Positions 43,173-53,200 are shown, counted from the stretch's first letter. The stretch: 64,000 nucleotides of DNA from Methylobacterium sp. E-065 (GCF_022829605.1 NZ_JAKSYD010000026.1:17246-81245), one strand, 5' to 3'. The notes: a model not told the origin generated them from the letters alone. Numbers and translations: made by a program.

Positions 43173-44951
43173 ATGACCAGCGCCACGCGCTTCGTCGCCA
43201 GCCGGACGCTGGCCGGATTGGATACCGTCCGCGCCGATGACCGGCCGGTCATCGAGGCGTATGACCGGCTGCGGCGTGTCCTGCACGAGCACGGCGGTGA
43301 CGCCGTTGCCGGACTCTTCGCCGAGCCGGTCATCTCGCGCAGCAACGGGACGGCCCTGGCGCGCGTCGACTGGTACACGAATCTCGACGGCCGGATCCGG
43401 CCGCTGGCCGACCTCGAACCGGACAGCGCGGCCCAGCTCAGGCACCGTCTCGGCGCCGCACTGGCGGCGCTGGAGCCGGTGCTGCGGGACCGCGAGGCGG
43501 GCGCGTTCGCGGCGGCGTGCCTCAATCTCGTGGGACCTTCCGCCGTGCTGGCGGTTGGTGACGCCCCGCTCCTCGTCGACTGGGGACTGCTCCCTCAGGG
43601 ATTGGCCGCGAACGAGCGCGGACGCGTGCGCCATTACGCATCGACGCTCGGCGCGATCGCCCCAAGTCACTTCCCCTATCCGCCTGTCGGCCGTGAGGAC
43701 TGGGCCGCCCGCTTCGAGCCGGCCGCTGCGGCCAGCCCGGAGGCGTCGCCCGGACCGCGGCTCGGTGCCCCCGAACGGCGGATTGGGCGCGGCACCATTG
43801 CGCCGGTCGCCGCCGCCGGGATCGCGGCGGCCCTGGTCGCGCTCTCCTACGTGCCGGGCGTGCTGGTCTTCCCGCCCCTGCCCCAGGCCGTCTCGGCCGA
43901 GTCCAGGGCTCTCCAGACGGCTTGGCTCGACGGTCTTCGCCGCCGGCGCGACGTCCTCGCCGCAGCGGAGAGCTTCGCCTGCCCCCGTCTCCGGACGGAA
44001 CTTCCCGGACTCGTTCCGCAGAGCCCGGCGGGCGTGCGCCTGCCAGCGGATCCCGCCGCGCCGCCCGCGGCGCGCGCCGCCGTCGCGCCATCCGGACCGG
44101 CGGCGGATTCCGATCGACCCAGCGCGCCGGCCACGGACGGGCTCGTCGACCGCTTGGAGCGCAGCACGGTCCTGGTCCTGGCCGGCGACGCCACCGGTTC
44201 GGGATTTTTCGTCACGGACGATCTCGTCGTCACCAATCGCCACGTCGTGGAGGGGGCCTCGACGCTGATGATCGCCGGGCGGCACGCCGGCGTCGTTCCG
44301 GCGACCCTGGTGCAGGTCGGCGCACCTGGCGCTCTGACCGATTTCGCCCTGCTGCGGGTCCCGCCACGCTCGGGAGGGCGGCCCCTCGCGCTCGCGAAGC
44401 CGGGCCGCCCGCTGACGCCGGTGGTCGCGGCCGGGTTCCCCGGCCTCTATCTCGGTACCGACCCGACCTTCGCGCGCCTCCGGGACGGCGACGCCGCGGC
44501 GAGCCGTGACTTGGTCCCGGTGGTCCAGACCGGCGTGGTCAACCACCTGCAGCGCTACGACGAGGCCGCCGTGACGCTGGTGCTGCACGGGGCCGAGATC
44601 GCGCCGGGCAACAGCGGCGGCCCGCTCGTCGACTATTGCAGCCGCGTCGTCGGCGTGAACGCCTTCGGCCGCACGGACGATCGCATGCCGGTCACCGCGC
44701 GCTACGCTCTCGGCGCGGACGGTCTCGCGGCGTTCCTGGCAGGCGCCGGCGTGGCCGCGGCTGTCGACGACCGGCCCTGCGATCTCCAGGCGACGCCCCG
44801 CCCCGCGGCGACCGCGGCAGCGGAGCCGGCCGAGGCTGCCGCGACGCCGCCCGCCCAGGCACCGGCCGCACCGTCCGGCCAAACGGCCCCGCGGCCGGAC
44901 GCGCGGACCGCCCCACGGCCGGGGCGTGACGCCCGGCCGCCGGCACGCTGA
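43173..44951 (+). CDS. Membrane-anchored trypsin-like protease with N-terminal Srf-locus domain
   Basis: A 592-residue protein (GTG 43167 is an alternative start). Residues 20-150 form a domain shared with the next gene: common landmarks are LFAEP, W-(Y/F) plus DG, L-(E/D)-P-x-x-A and PLLVDWGLLP. A membrane helix spans about residues 207-233 (TIAPVAAAGIAAALVALSYV). The outer part carries a trypsin fold with His357 (VVTNRHVVEG), Asp390 (LTDFALLRVP) and Ser481 (APGNSGGPLVDY). A Pro/Ala-rich tail ends the chain. So a cytoplasmic domain is tied to a periplasmic protease. Confidence 0.82.
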   Translation: MTSATRFVASRTLAGLDTVRADDRPVIEAYDRLRRVLHEHGGDAVAGLFAEPVISRSNGTALARVDWYTNLDGRIRPLADLEPDSAAQLRHRLGAALAALEPVLRDREAGAFAAACLNLVGPSAVLAVGDAPLLVDWGLLPQGLAANERGRVRHYASTLGAIAPSHFPYPPVGREDWAARFEPAAAASPEASPGPRLGAPERRIGRGTIAPVAAAGIAAALVALSYVPGVLVFPPLPQAVSAESRALQTAWLDGLRRRRDVLAAAESFACPRLRTELPGLVPQSPAGVRLPADPAAPPAARAAVAPSGPAADSDRPSAPATDGLVDRLERSTVLVLAGDATGSGFFVTDDLVVTNRHVVEGASTLMIAGRHAGVVPATLVQVGAPGALTDFALLRVPPRSGGRPLALAKPGRPLTPVVAAGFPGLYLGTDPTFARLRDGDAAASRDLVPVVQTGVVNHLQRYDEAAVTLVLHGAEIAPGNSGGPLVDYCSRVVGVNAFGRTDDRMPVTARYALGADGLAAFLAGAGVAAAVDDRPCDLQATPRPAATAAAEPAEAAATPPAQAPAAPSGQTAPRPDARTAPRPGRDARPPAR

Positions 44952-44963
44952 GGGGTCGTCATC

Positions 44964-46340
44964 ATGTCCGCGACCACGAAGCTCACCGAGACGCCGCGCC
45001 TCGGCCTCGACCCGGTCAATCCGAAGCTCGCGCAGCAATACGAGCAGCTCGTCGACCTGCTGGCGCGTCGTCTCAGCCCGGCGCACGGGCACCTGTTCGC
45101 CGAACCGGCCCCCGTCGCGGTCGCCGGAACCGGTCGTGCCGGCTTCGCGTGGTTCGCCGCAGTCGACGGCGATGCGCAGCCCGTGACCGCGCTCGATCCC
45201 GCCGCCGCCACGACCCTGCGCGAGACCGCGGCCCGTCTGGTCGCTGAGATCACCGTCTTCGCGGACGGAGTGGAGCGCGAGGGCGAGGCCTCGCGTGACC
45301 TCGCCCGTCTGCTGCGCGACGCGCTCGTTGTTCCGGACGCCGACCACCTGTGGTCGGTCGACGGCCAGCCAGTCTTAGTGGCCTGGGGCTACCGGCGCGC
45401 GGGCTCGGACAGCCCGGCCGTCGCGCGCGGCGCCGCGATCACGGCGAGCGCCGCGGCGGTGGAAGCGCCGGCCGATCCCTGGTCGCCGCCGCCAGCGTCG
45501 CCTCCCGACATGGCCGGAGCGGCCGCGCCGCGGCCCGGCGTTCAGATCGTATCCGTGCGGCGGCCATGGCTTGCGCCGATCCTCTGGCTCGGCTTCGTCC
45601 TCCTTTGCGGCGTCCTGGCGGACCGGCTCCTGCGCGCCTGCGCCGTCGGCAGCGGCGACTGGCCCGCCTTGATACGCGCGGCACTGCCCGATCATTGCCC
45701 CGCGCCGTCGGTGGCCCTCGATCCCGACGGCAGCGCGATCCTCGCGACAATTCAGACCACGGACGACGCCGTGCGGGCCGCCGAACTGGCCCTCACGCGC
45801 CGGGCGCTGACCTGTGACGCGAGCTGTCCGGTGCCGCCGCGGCGGGCCGCGCTTGAGGCCCCGCAGGTGATCCCGCCCGACCTCGCGCGGCGTCTTACCG
45901 GCATCGAGCGCGGGCAGGGTCTCGAACTGACGCTCGCGTGGGAGGGCGCGTCCGATCTCGACCTCCAGGTCGTCTGTCCGGACCGCACGCGGATCAGCTT
46001 CGAGCATCGGGCCTCCTGCGGCGCCCGCCTCGTGGCCGACCAGAACGAGAAGGGCGGGAGCAGCGCCAGCCGACCGGTGGAGCACGTGATCTGGGACGAC
46101 GCCCCCGCCCCCGAGGGTCGCTACGGTATCGAGGTCGGGCTCTTCGCGCGTCACGGTGAGGCGAGGCCGGAGATCCCATTCCAGGTCATCCTGTCGCGCC
46201 ACGGGGAGATCGTCGAGCAGCGTGCCGGCCGGATCTCGACGGAGCGGGTCGCGCAGGCCGTGCTGTCCTTCGACCTGCCGATCGCGGCAACGCCTCCGAG
46301 CAGCCCCCAGGCCCCGACCGGGAACGCGGCTGTGCCCTGA
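44964..46340 (+). CDS. Single-pass membrane protein with Srf-locus domain and YfaP/DUF2135-like domain
   Basis: A 458-residue protein, 13 bases after the protease gene. Residues 15-150 are homologous to the N-terminal domain of the 43173 product (HLFAEPAPVAV, DGDAQPVTALDPAAATTLR, PVLVAWGYRR). A Pro-rich linker leads to a membrane helix at residues 203-222 (LAPILWLGFVLLCGVLADRL). The outer domain, about residues 310-445, reads LELTLAWEGASDLDLQVVCP and HVIWDDAPAPEGRYGIEVGL, resembling YfaP/DUF2135 beta domains. No catalytic motif is visible. Probably a structural or substrate-recognition partner. Confidence 0.75.
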   Translation: MSATTKLTETPRLGLDPVNPKLAQQYEQLVDLLARRLSPAHGHLFAEPAPVAVAGTGRAGFAWFAAVDGDAQPVTALDPAAATTLRETAARLVAEITVFADGVEREGEASRDLARLLRDALVVPDADHLWSVDGQPVLVAWGYRRAGSDSPAVARGAAITASAAAVEAPADPWSPPPASPPDMAGAAAPRPGVQIVSVRRPWLAPILWLGFVLLCGVLADRLLRACAVGSGDWPALIRAALPDHCPAPSVALDPDGSAILATIQTTDDAVRAAELALTRRALTCDASCPVPPRRAALEAPQVIPPDLARRLTGIERGQGLELTLAWEGASDLDLQVVCPDRTRISFEHRASCGARLVADQNEKGGSSASRPVEHVIWDDAPAPEGRYGIEVGLFARHGEARPEIPFQVILSRHGEIVEQRAGRISTERVAQAVLSFDLPIAATPPSSPQAPTGNAAVP

Positions 46341-46405
46341 CCGACCCGACGCCCAGAGCCGTTCCCGACCCGCCGCCACGCGCCTCAAGAGATCCATCTT
46401 CCGCG

Positions 46406-49400
46406 ATGTTCGTCGATCCCGTCTCCTTCGGCCCCACGATCCGGCTGGTCCCGCACAGCGGCGTTCAGTTCGTGGAATACGCCTTCCACATCGACACGGT
46501 CGGGCGCCTGTCCCGCCGCTTCGTCGAGCGCGCGGTCACGGGCACGCCCCAGGGGGACGGGCGGCGAACCTACCGCCTGCTCCCGACTTGGAACGAGGAC
46601 GACCCGGGCGCCGACGCGGTCGAGACCGCCCGCGGTGACGACCGGGAATACGCGGTCGGCGAGCGCGGCGCCCTTGAGGTCTTCCTGGAGAAATGGACCC
46701 CGGTGCCGATGCTGCGGGTCAAGGCCGGCGTCGAGGGTGGCGAGGAACTCGACCTCGGACCGACCAACTGGGCGCGCGTGCGGATCGTCGAGGTTGCCGA
46801 CCGGGCGCTGGACAGCCCGATCAGCCACCGTGTGATCTTCGCCTTCGACACCGAGCTGCTCGAGCGGCGCCCGAACCGGCCCTACACGGCGCCCTGCCTG
46901 GAGGACGCCGCCAACGAGCACGAGTTCCGCTTCGCTCATCGCTTCCGCGACATCGGCTGGTTCCTGGGCGCGGCCGGGGAGGACGAGGAGACCCGCCGGC
47001 TGGCCGGTTTCCAGGAATGGGTCCCCGCCTGGCTGCTGGAGCAGTTCCGCGAGTTCAAGGCGGTGCAGCGGCCCGATCGCCCCCTGCGCGATACGGACTT
47101 CCCGAACGCGCTCGAGCACTATGCCCGCTATCTGGTCTTCCTCGAGTACCTGCAGATGGCGGTCCGGCCCCGGACTCTGCGGCTGACCGATACGGTGACG
47201 GCAGAGCCGGCGATCCGGCCGGTCACGGTCGACCTGATCCTCGATATCGGCAACAGCCGCACCTGCGGGATCCTGATCGAGTCCCACCCGAACGAGGACC
47301 GGGTCGACCTTAACAACTCGTTTGTGCTGCAACTGCGCGACCTGTCCGAGCCCGAGCAGGTCTACACCGAGCCCTTCGAGAGCCATGTTGAGCTGTCGCA
47401 CGCCCGGTTCGGCCGCGATCATCTCTCGCGCCTGTCGGCGCGCCCGCGGGCGTTCTTCTGGCCGAGCCCCGTCCGGGTCGGGCCCGAGGCCAGCCGGTTC
47501 CGCGAGCTCGCCCAGGGAACCGAGGCGGTGGGCGGCCTGTCGAGCCCGAAGCGCTACCTGTGCGACGTGCGCCCGGTGAACCAGGAATGGCGCTTCCCCG
47601 ACCGCGACTACGGCGCCGACGGGACGAGCCCGCTGATCGACCGCACGATCCGGCAATTCGTCAACAGCCGCGGCGACGTCATCGCGCAGCTCGATGCCGA
47701 CCGGAAGCGCTACGGGATCCGGGTCCAGCCCGACGATCGCGTCGGCGCCTCGCGCCTGACCTTCTCGCGCTCGTCCTACTTCACCTTCATGGTCGCCGAG
47801 GTGGTCTGCCACGCTCTGTCGACCATCAACAATGCCGGGGTGCGCGAGCGCCGGCGCACGAAGGACGCCCCGCGCAAGCTGCGCCGTATCATCCTGACCC
47901 TGCCGCCCGCCATGCCGGTCCAGGAGCAGCGGCTGCTCCGGTCCCGCGCCGAGGGCGCGGTGAAGCTCATCTGGCAGCTCATGGGCTGGGCCGACAATCC
48001 GCCCCCCGGCCTGACCCAGCCCGAGGTCCACGTCGCGTGGGACGAGGCGAGCTGCGTCCAGTTCGTCTACCTGTACGGTGAGATCACCCAGAAGCTCGGC
48101 GGCGCCGTGGACGGCTTCCTGCGGCTCGTCGGCCGGCCTCGGCCGTTCGCGGAGCCCGACACCACACCCGGCCCGGAGATACGCCCGGAGCCGTCGGTGC
48201 GGATCGCCAGCATCGATGTCGGCGGTGGCACCACCGACCTGATGATCACCACCTACTACGCGGAGGGCAACCGGGCGATCAAACCGGTGCAGAACTTCCG
48301 CGAGGGGTTCCGAATCGCCGGCGACGACATCCTCAAGCGGGTGATCGAGCGCCTCGTCCTGCCCACGATCGAGGCGGCGCTGCGGTCGGCCGGGCATCCC
48401 GACCCGCACGCTCTGCTACTGGAGCGCTTCGGCGGCGACCGCGCCAACATGGCCGAGCAGGAGAAGTATCTGCGGCGGCAATTCGTGTCGCGGGTGCTGG
48501 AGCCGATCGGGCTGCGCATCCTCGGCGACGTCGAGGCGGGCGCCGAGATCACCGCGCGCCCCTTCGCCGAGTTCTTCCCCGAACGCGGCGGCCGGATCCT
48601 GCGCCGCGCCCTGCCGCAGCAGCGCCTGCTCGACTTCCTCGAGATCCCGGCCCGCGCCGCCGGTGCGGCGGACTTCACCCTGACCGACTGCGTCTTCGAG
48701 AGCCGGGCCGACGTGGTCGGCGCCTGCGTGGTCGCGACGCTCGACCTCGTCCTCGACAACCTGTGCGAGGCCGTGCACGCCCTCGACGTCGACGTGGTTC
48801 TGCTTTCGGGCCGTCCGTCGCGGCTCCAGGCCTTCGTCGACTGCCTCGTCGACAAGCTGGCGGTCTCGCCTGACCGGATCGTGCCGCTCCACCAGTATCA
48901 GGCCGGCACGTGGTACCCGTTCCGGGAGCGGGACAACCGCCGCATCGGCGATCCCAAGACCACCACCGCGGTCGGCGGCATGCTCTGCGCGCTCGCGGAG
49001 GGCCAGCTCACCAACTTCACCCTGTTCACCCGCCGCCTCGCGCTGCGCTCCACGGCGCGCTACATCGGCGAGCTGGAGCTGAGCGGCCAGCTCCGCGACG
49101 CGGGCTTGGTCTTCCGCGAGGTCGATCTCGATGCGCCGGCCTCGGCCCGGCGCACGGGACCGGCGATGAGCGCGAAACTCCGGTACTACGCGCCGATGCG
49201 TTTGGGGTACCGGCAATTGCCGGTGGAGCGCTGGATCGCGACGCCGCTGTACCGCTTGCGGATGCGCGCTGGCCAGGAAGCGACGCAGATGCGGCTGCCC
49301 CTTGAGATCACCCTGGAGCGCAGCGGCGACGGCCGGCCCGACGACGAGGGGCCGGATGCTCTGCTGCGCTCGGAATCGATGAAGGAAGAGTTCGAGATCA

Positions 49401-49516
49401 CCGACGCCTACGACGCGGACGGTCTCGACGTCGGACGCAAGATCGAGCTCGTGCTCGATACCCTGGCCTCGGAGCAGGGATATTGGCTCGACACCGGCAT
49501 CCTCGCCCTGGATTGA
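46406..49516 (+). CDS. srfB: SrfB family protein (actin/Hsp70-fold ATPase-like)
   Basis: A 1036-residue protein matching the 'virulence factor SrfB' family in length and sequence. Its core has actin/Hsp70 nucleotide-binding elements: phosphate-1 loop LILDIGNSRTCGILIE (Asp280), phosphate-2 loop IASIDVGGGTTDLMITTYY (Asp604) and an adenosine-type motif VVLLSGRPSRLQAFVD. About 270 N-terminal residues precede the ATPase core. No membrane segment, so cytoplasmic. In Salmonella srfABC are SsrB-regulated genes of unknown biochemistry. Nine bases separate it from srfC. It may act as an ATP-driven switch or assembly factor for the membrane partners. Confidence 0.85.
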   Translation: MFVDPVSFGPTIRLVPHSGVQFVEYAFHIDTVGRLSRRFVERAVTGTPQGDGRRTYRLLPTWNEDDPGADAVETARGDDREYAVGERGALEVFLEKWTPVPMLRVKAGVEGGEELDLGPTNWARVRIVEVADRALDSPISHRVIFAFDTELLERRPNRPYTAPCLEDAANEHEFRFAHRFRDIGWFLGAAGEDEETRRLAGFQEWVPAWLLEQFREFKAVQRPDRPLRDTDFPNALEHYARYLVFLEYLQMAVRPRTLRLTDTVTAEPAIRPVTVDLILDIGNSRTCGILIESHPNEDRVDLNNSFVLQLRDLSEPEQVYTEPFESHVELSHARFGRDHLSRLSARPRAFFWPSPVRVGPEASRFRELAQGTEAVGGLSSPKRYLCDVRPVNQEWRFPDRDYGADGTSPLIDRTIRQFVNSRGDVIAQLDADRKRYGIRVQPDDRVGASRLTFSRSSYFTFMVAEVVCHALSTINNAGVRERRRTKDAPRKLRRIILTLPPAMPVQEQRLLRSRAEGAVKLIWQLMGWADNPPPGLTQPEVHVAWDEASCVQFVYLYGEITQKLGGAVDGFLRLVGRPRPFAEPDTTPGPEIRPEPSVRIASIDVGGGTTDLMITTYYAEGNRAIKPVQNFREGFRIAGDDILKRVIERLVLPTIEAALRSAGHPDPHALLLERFGGDRANMAEQEKYLRRQFVSRVLEPIGLRILGDVEAGAEITARPFAEFFPERGGRILRRALPQQRLLDFLEIPARAAGAADFTLTDCVFESRADVVGACVVATLDLVLDNLCEAVHALDVDVVLLSGRPSRLQAFVDCLVDKLAVSPDRIVPLHQYQAGTWYPFRERDNRRIGDPKTTTAVGGMLCALAEGQLTNFTLFTRRLALRSTARYIGELELSGQLRDAGLVFREVDLDAPASARRTGPAMSAKLRYYAPMRLGYRQLPVERWIATPLYRLRMRAGQEATQMRLPLEITLERSGDGRPDDEGPDALLRSESMKEEFEITDAYDADGLDVGRKIELVLDTLASEQGYWLDTGILALD

Positions 49517-49524
49517 GATCACGC

Positions 49525-52140
49525 ATGTCGACCGAACATCTGGCGCAGGATTGCAGGAATACGGGTCGGCTGGCCGAGGACGCCGAGCAGTGGCTCGGCG
49601 ACGAGGCCAATGCCGGCGCGGTCGGACGCGAGCGTGCGGATCTCATCCGCTACGTCCGGAAGGCGGCCAACCGGGCCGAGCGGCTGGCCCGCGCGGCGGC
49701 CCGGCCGATGTGCGCGGGCGTGTTCGGGCCAAGCCAGGCGGGCAAATCCTACCTGGTCGAGGTCCTGGCGCGTCCGGTGGACGGCGCCCTGCGGGCTCGC
49801 TTCGACGGGCACGAGCCGGTGGACTTCCTGGCCGAGATCAACCCGATCGGCGAGAAGGAGGCTACGGGGCTGGTCACCCGCTTCACGGCCGGTACGGGAG
49901 CCCCGGCGGGGCAGACGCCGCCCGGTGCGCCGGTCCGCCTGCGGGTCCTCAGCGAGGTCGATCTCGTCAAGGTCCTGTGCAACTCCTTCCTGCACGACGG
50001 CGACGCCACAAAGGACACGCCGCCGGGCCCCGAAGCCATCGCCGCGCTGCTGGTGAGCCTGAAGGCGCAGGCCCGCCCCGGCACATCGCGCTTCGGCGAC
50101 GTCGCGATCGACGACCTGCAGGATTACGTGCGCGATCAGGCCCGCGGCATGCGGCCTCTCGACGATCTCGCCCGCTATTGGGATGAGGCCCGCAGCTTGG
50201 CCGGGGACCTCGACCTCGACGGGCGCGCCCGCCTGTTCGCGCCGCTCTGGGGGGGGCACGCGGCCTTCACGGCCCTCTACCGCCAGCTCGCGGAGGCGCT
50301 GGAACGCCTCAACCATCCGGAGGAGATCTTCGCGCCGCTCGCCGCTCTGGTGCCCCGCGAGGGCAGCATCCTCGATGTGGCGACCCTTGCGGGCCTCGGG
50401 GCGGCCCGCTCGGACGATACCCTGACGGTGCACGCGGCGGGCGGCAGGACCGTAACGCTGGCGCGCGCCACCGTGGCGGCGATCACTGCGGAGCTGCGCA
50501 TCGAGATCGCCGACACGCCCCGAGCCTTCCTGCAGGAGGCGGACCTGCTCGACTTCCCCGGCGCCCGCAGCCGGCAGAAGGTCGATCTCGCCCATTTCCT
50601 GACCGCGCACTCGGACGCACTGAAGGAGACCTTCCTGCGCGGCAAGGTCGCCTACCTGTTCGACCGCTACGTCGCCGAGCAGGAGCTGACCGCGATGATG
50701 CTGTGCGTCCGCCCCTCCAACCAGGAGGTTGTGACGCTGCCCGACCTCGTGGAGCGCTGGATCACGCTCACGCACGGATCGAGCCCGGAGGCGCGGGCGC
50801 AGCTGCCGAACCTGCTGTTCCTCGTGCTTACGTGGTTCGACAGCCACTTCGTCGACAAGGCCGGCGACGTCGGCCAGGACGCGGGACTGCGTTTCCGCAA
50901 CCGAATCGAGGCCTCGCTGCTCGGTTTTTTCGGAAAGGCACATACGTGGCCGCGGCAATGGATTCCGGGCGCGCCGTTCCGCAACACCTACTGGTTCCGC
51001 AACCCGAACTACCCGGCGGAATCGGTCATCCGCTACGACGGGCGGCGCGAGGTGGCGTTCCTGCCGGAGAAGCAGGAGCGGATCGCCGAGCTGCGCGCCG
51101 GCTTCGCCGCCCTGCCGGAGGCGACTGCGCATTTTGCGGATCCGGGCCGCGCCTTCGATGAGGCCCTTCGCCTCAACGACGGCGGCGTAAGCTACCTCGT
51201 CGAGAACCTGTCGCGGGTCTGCCGGCCGGCGCTGAAGGCACAGCAGATCGCCTCCCGGCTGGAGGCCCTGCGCGCCGAGATGCGGGAGCGGCTCGCCCGC
51301 TTCCACGTCGCCCTCGACATCGAGACGCGGCTGGCCGAAAGACGCGAGGCGGCCGGCCACGTGTTCGACGCGCTCGATGCGGTCGTGGCGGCCGGCCAGC
51401 TCGGTTCGCTCCTGCGGGCGTTCATGGTGGATCCCGCGGCGCTCGCGCACGCCCTGCACGGGGCGGAGGGCGTGACCGCCGAGTCCGCGTCCCCCGTCAC
51501 GGCAGCGCGCATTGCCCGCCCCGGGGCGATCCCGCGGCCAGGCGCGGCGCCGGCGCCCCGGGTCGAGGCGTCAAACCCTGGCACTGACCGGGAGCGCGCG
51601 ATGGCGCGGGCCGTGGTGGCCGCCTGGATCGGGGCCTTGCGCCGCACGATCGAGACCGAGGACTTCGCGCGCCGCTTCGCTGTCCCGCTGTCCGCACTGG
51701 AGATCGTTGTGAGCGAGCTGATCATCCTGGCCCGCCGCGCCGACATCGAGGGTGGCATCGCTTCCGACCTGCGGGACTTGGCAACCGTCGAGCGCTCCGA
51801 GCAATCGACCGTCAAGCTCGCGCTGATCGCGGCGACCCGCCTCAACCGGCTGACCGGCGGCCTCGGGTTCACCCTCGTTCCGCCAGCCGGCGAGCGACCC
51901 TCGATCCAGGACGAGGCGGGAGATCGGGTCGCCTTCGCCCAGCGTCCGGTCAGCTATGACGCCCGCAGCATCGGGCAGGCCCCCGCAACCTTCGCGCACA
52001 CCTTCGCCACCGACTGGTTCCACGGCTTCTACCGGGTCGTCGAAGACAACGCCAAGAGCGCGTCCGGCGTCACGATCGACCTCGCGCAGAACGCCCGGAT
52101 CGGCGCGATCCTCGCCGGCCTCGAGGCGCGCGCCGCCTGA
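49525..52140 (+). CDS. srfC: SrfC family protein (dynamin-like P-loop NTPase)
   Basis: An 871-residue protein of the 'virulence factor SrfC' type. Walker A is Gly68-Ser75 (FGPSQAGKSYLVEV), and a G3-like D-x-x-G occurs at 343-346 (LLDFPGARS). Long helical regions (residues 400-620, rich in Leu, Ala, Arg and Glu) recall bacterial dynamin-like proteins. A Pro/Ala-rich hinge near residues 655-685 precedes a helical C domain. The ATG at 49525 is chosen over an in-frame upstream ATG inside srfB. No membrane helix is evident; dynamin relatives bind membranes peripherally. Confidence 0.83.
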   Translation: MSTEHLAQDCRNTGRLAEDAEQWLGDEANAGAVGRERADLIRYVRKAANRAERLARAAARPMCAGVFGPSQAGKSYLVEVLARPVDGALRARFDGHEPVDFLAEINPIGEKEATGLVTRFTAGTGAPAGQTPPGAPVRLRVLSEVDLVKVLCNSFLHDGDATKDTPPGPEAIAALLVSLKAQARPGTSRFGDVAIDDLQDYVRDQARGMRPLDDLARYWDEARSLAGDLDLDGRARLFAPLWGGHAAFTALYRQLAEALERLNHPEEIFAPLAALVPREGSILDVATLAGLGAARSDDTLTVHAAGGRTVTLARATVAAITAELRIEIADTPRAFLQEADLLDFPGARSRQKVDLAHFLTAHSDALKETFLRGKVAYLFDRYVAEQELTAMMLCVRPSNQEVVTLPDLVERWITLTHGSSPEARAQLPNLLFLVLTWFDSHFVDKAGDVGQDAGLRFRNRIEASLLGFFGKAHTWPRQWIPGAPFRNTYWFRNPNYPAESVIRYDGRREVAFLPEKQERIAELRAGFAALPEATAHFADPGRAFDEALRLNDGGVSYLVENLSRVCRPALKAQQIASRLEALRAEMRERLARFHVALDIETRLAERREAAGHVFDALDAVVAAGQLGSLLRAFMVDPAALAHALHGAEGVTAESASPVTAARIARPGAIPRPGAAPAPRVEASNPGTDRERAMARAVVAAWIGALRRTIETEDFARRFAVPLSALEIVVSELIILARRADIEGGIASDLRDLATVERSEQSTVKLALIAATRLNRLTGGLGFTLVPPAGERPSIQDEAGDRVAFAQRPVSYDARSIGQAPATFAHTFATDWFHGFYRVVEDNAKSASGVTIDLAQNARIGAILAGLEARAA

Positions 52141-52195
52141 CCGGCCCCAACTGCTCGCTCCGCCCCCGCCCCGCTTTGCCCAAGAAGCCTTCGCC

Positions 52196-53200
52196 ATGAC
52201 GATCCACATCACCGAGGACGAGGATGAGGCCGGCGGCTACGCCTTCATCGATCTCGGTCGCCCGCTGCGATCGCCGCTGCTCTCGTTCCGCCGCCAGGAT
52301 ACCGAGCCGCGGCATCTCGGGGCGGAGGGCTGGCAGCCGGAGGTCGCGTGGCTCGCGCCGCTCGCGGTGACGGAGCGGGACGGGCGGGCCGTCGCGCGCT
52401 TCGGACCCAGCGTCGTCGACCGCATTGAGGAGTTGATCCCGATCGAGATCGTCGCGCAGGACGGCACCTCTTTCGGTGTGGTCGCGTGGCCGTTCATACC
52501 GCCCGCGCCGTCCGGCGGGGGCATCCTCGCCGGCTTTCCGGCAGCGGTTCCGACGTTGACCCGGGACGGGACCGGTGGTCCGGCCGTCGCGACCGCCGAG
52601 GCCGTGCCGCTCCCGGAACAGGAGCCGGCGCAGGACGCCGCGCCCGCGACACCGCCGGCGCCCGAGCCGGCGGCGCGGAAGAGCCGGCTGCTCTGGCCGC
52701 TGGTCGCGCTGATGCTCCTCGCGCTGGCTGCGGGCGGCGCCTACCTGTTCCGTGATCGGCTGCCCGAGATCGTGGCCCGTCGCGAGGCGCCCGCTGAGGA
52801 GCCGAGCCCGCCGCCCGCCCCTCCCGAGCCGGATTCGCGCCTGTCGGCCGCCGAACTGCGGCAGCGCTACGCCCGTCTCGTCGACGAGCGCGCGCCGGCC
52901 GGCGCTTTCCTAGCGCTCGGCGAGACGGCGCTCGCCTCCCGGCAGGGGAGCGCGGCCTTCCGCGCGTTCGAGGAGGCCGATCCGGTCACAAGCGTGGATG
53001 CGGCCTGGCAGCTCGCGCGCTTCTACGACCCCGGCAACGCCGATGCGGCGTACCGCGAGGCCGCGCGGCCCGACATCGTGCGGGCCGCCTACTACTACGC
53101 CCTTTGGCGCAACCGCTCCCCCCGCCACACCGAGGCGCTCCGGACGCTGTGCGAGGGCAATACCACGGGTGACCGCCTCCGGACGATCTGTCGTCCCTGA
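52196..53200 (+). CDS. Single-pass membrane protein with Sel1/TPR-like outer domain (Srf locus)
   Basis: A 334-residue protein, 56 bases after srfC. A cytoplasmic N domain (TIHITEDEDEAGGYAFIDLG, LIPIEIVAQDGTSFGVVAWP) and a Pro/Ala-rich linker lead to a membrane helix at residues 165-185 (LLWPLVALMLLALAAGGAYL). The outer domain has helical repeat units (GAFLALGETALASRQGSAAF, AAWQLARFYDPGNADAAYRE) like Sel1/TPR proteins. I do not recognise the N domain. Same topology as the two proteins before srfB. Its stop overlaps the next ATG (TGATG). Confidence 0.72.
   Translation: MTIHITEDEDEAGGYAFIDLGRPLRSPLLSFRRQDTEPRHLGAEGWQPEVAWLAPLAVTERDGRAVARFGPSVVDRIEELIPIEIVAQDGTSFGVVAWPFIPPAPSGGGILAGFPAAVPTLTRDGTGGPAVATAEAVPLPEQEPAQDAAPATPPAPEPAARKSRLLWPLVALMLLALAAGGAYLFRDRLPEIVARREAPAEEPSPPPAPPEPDSRLSAAELRQRYARLVDERAPAGAFLALGETALASRQGSAAFRAFEEADPVTSVDAAWQLARFYDPGNADAAYREAARPDIVRAAYYYALWRNRSPRHTEALRTLCEGNTTGDRLRTICRP

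Noticed and set aside
46385..48409. 674-codon antisense frame opposite srfB
   Set aside because: A shadow frame produced by GC-rich third positions of srfB; His/Arg/Gly-rich, with no domain.
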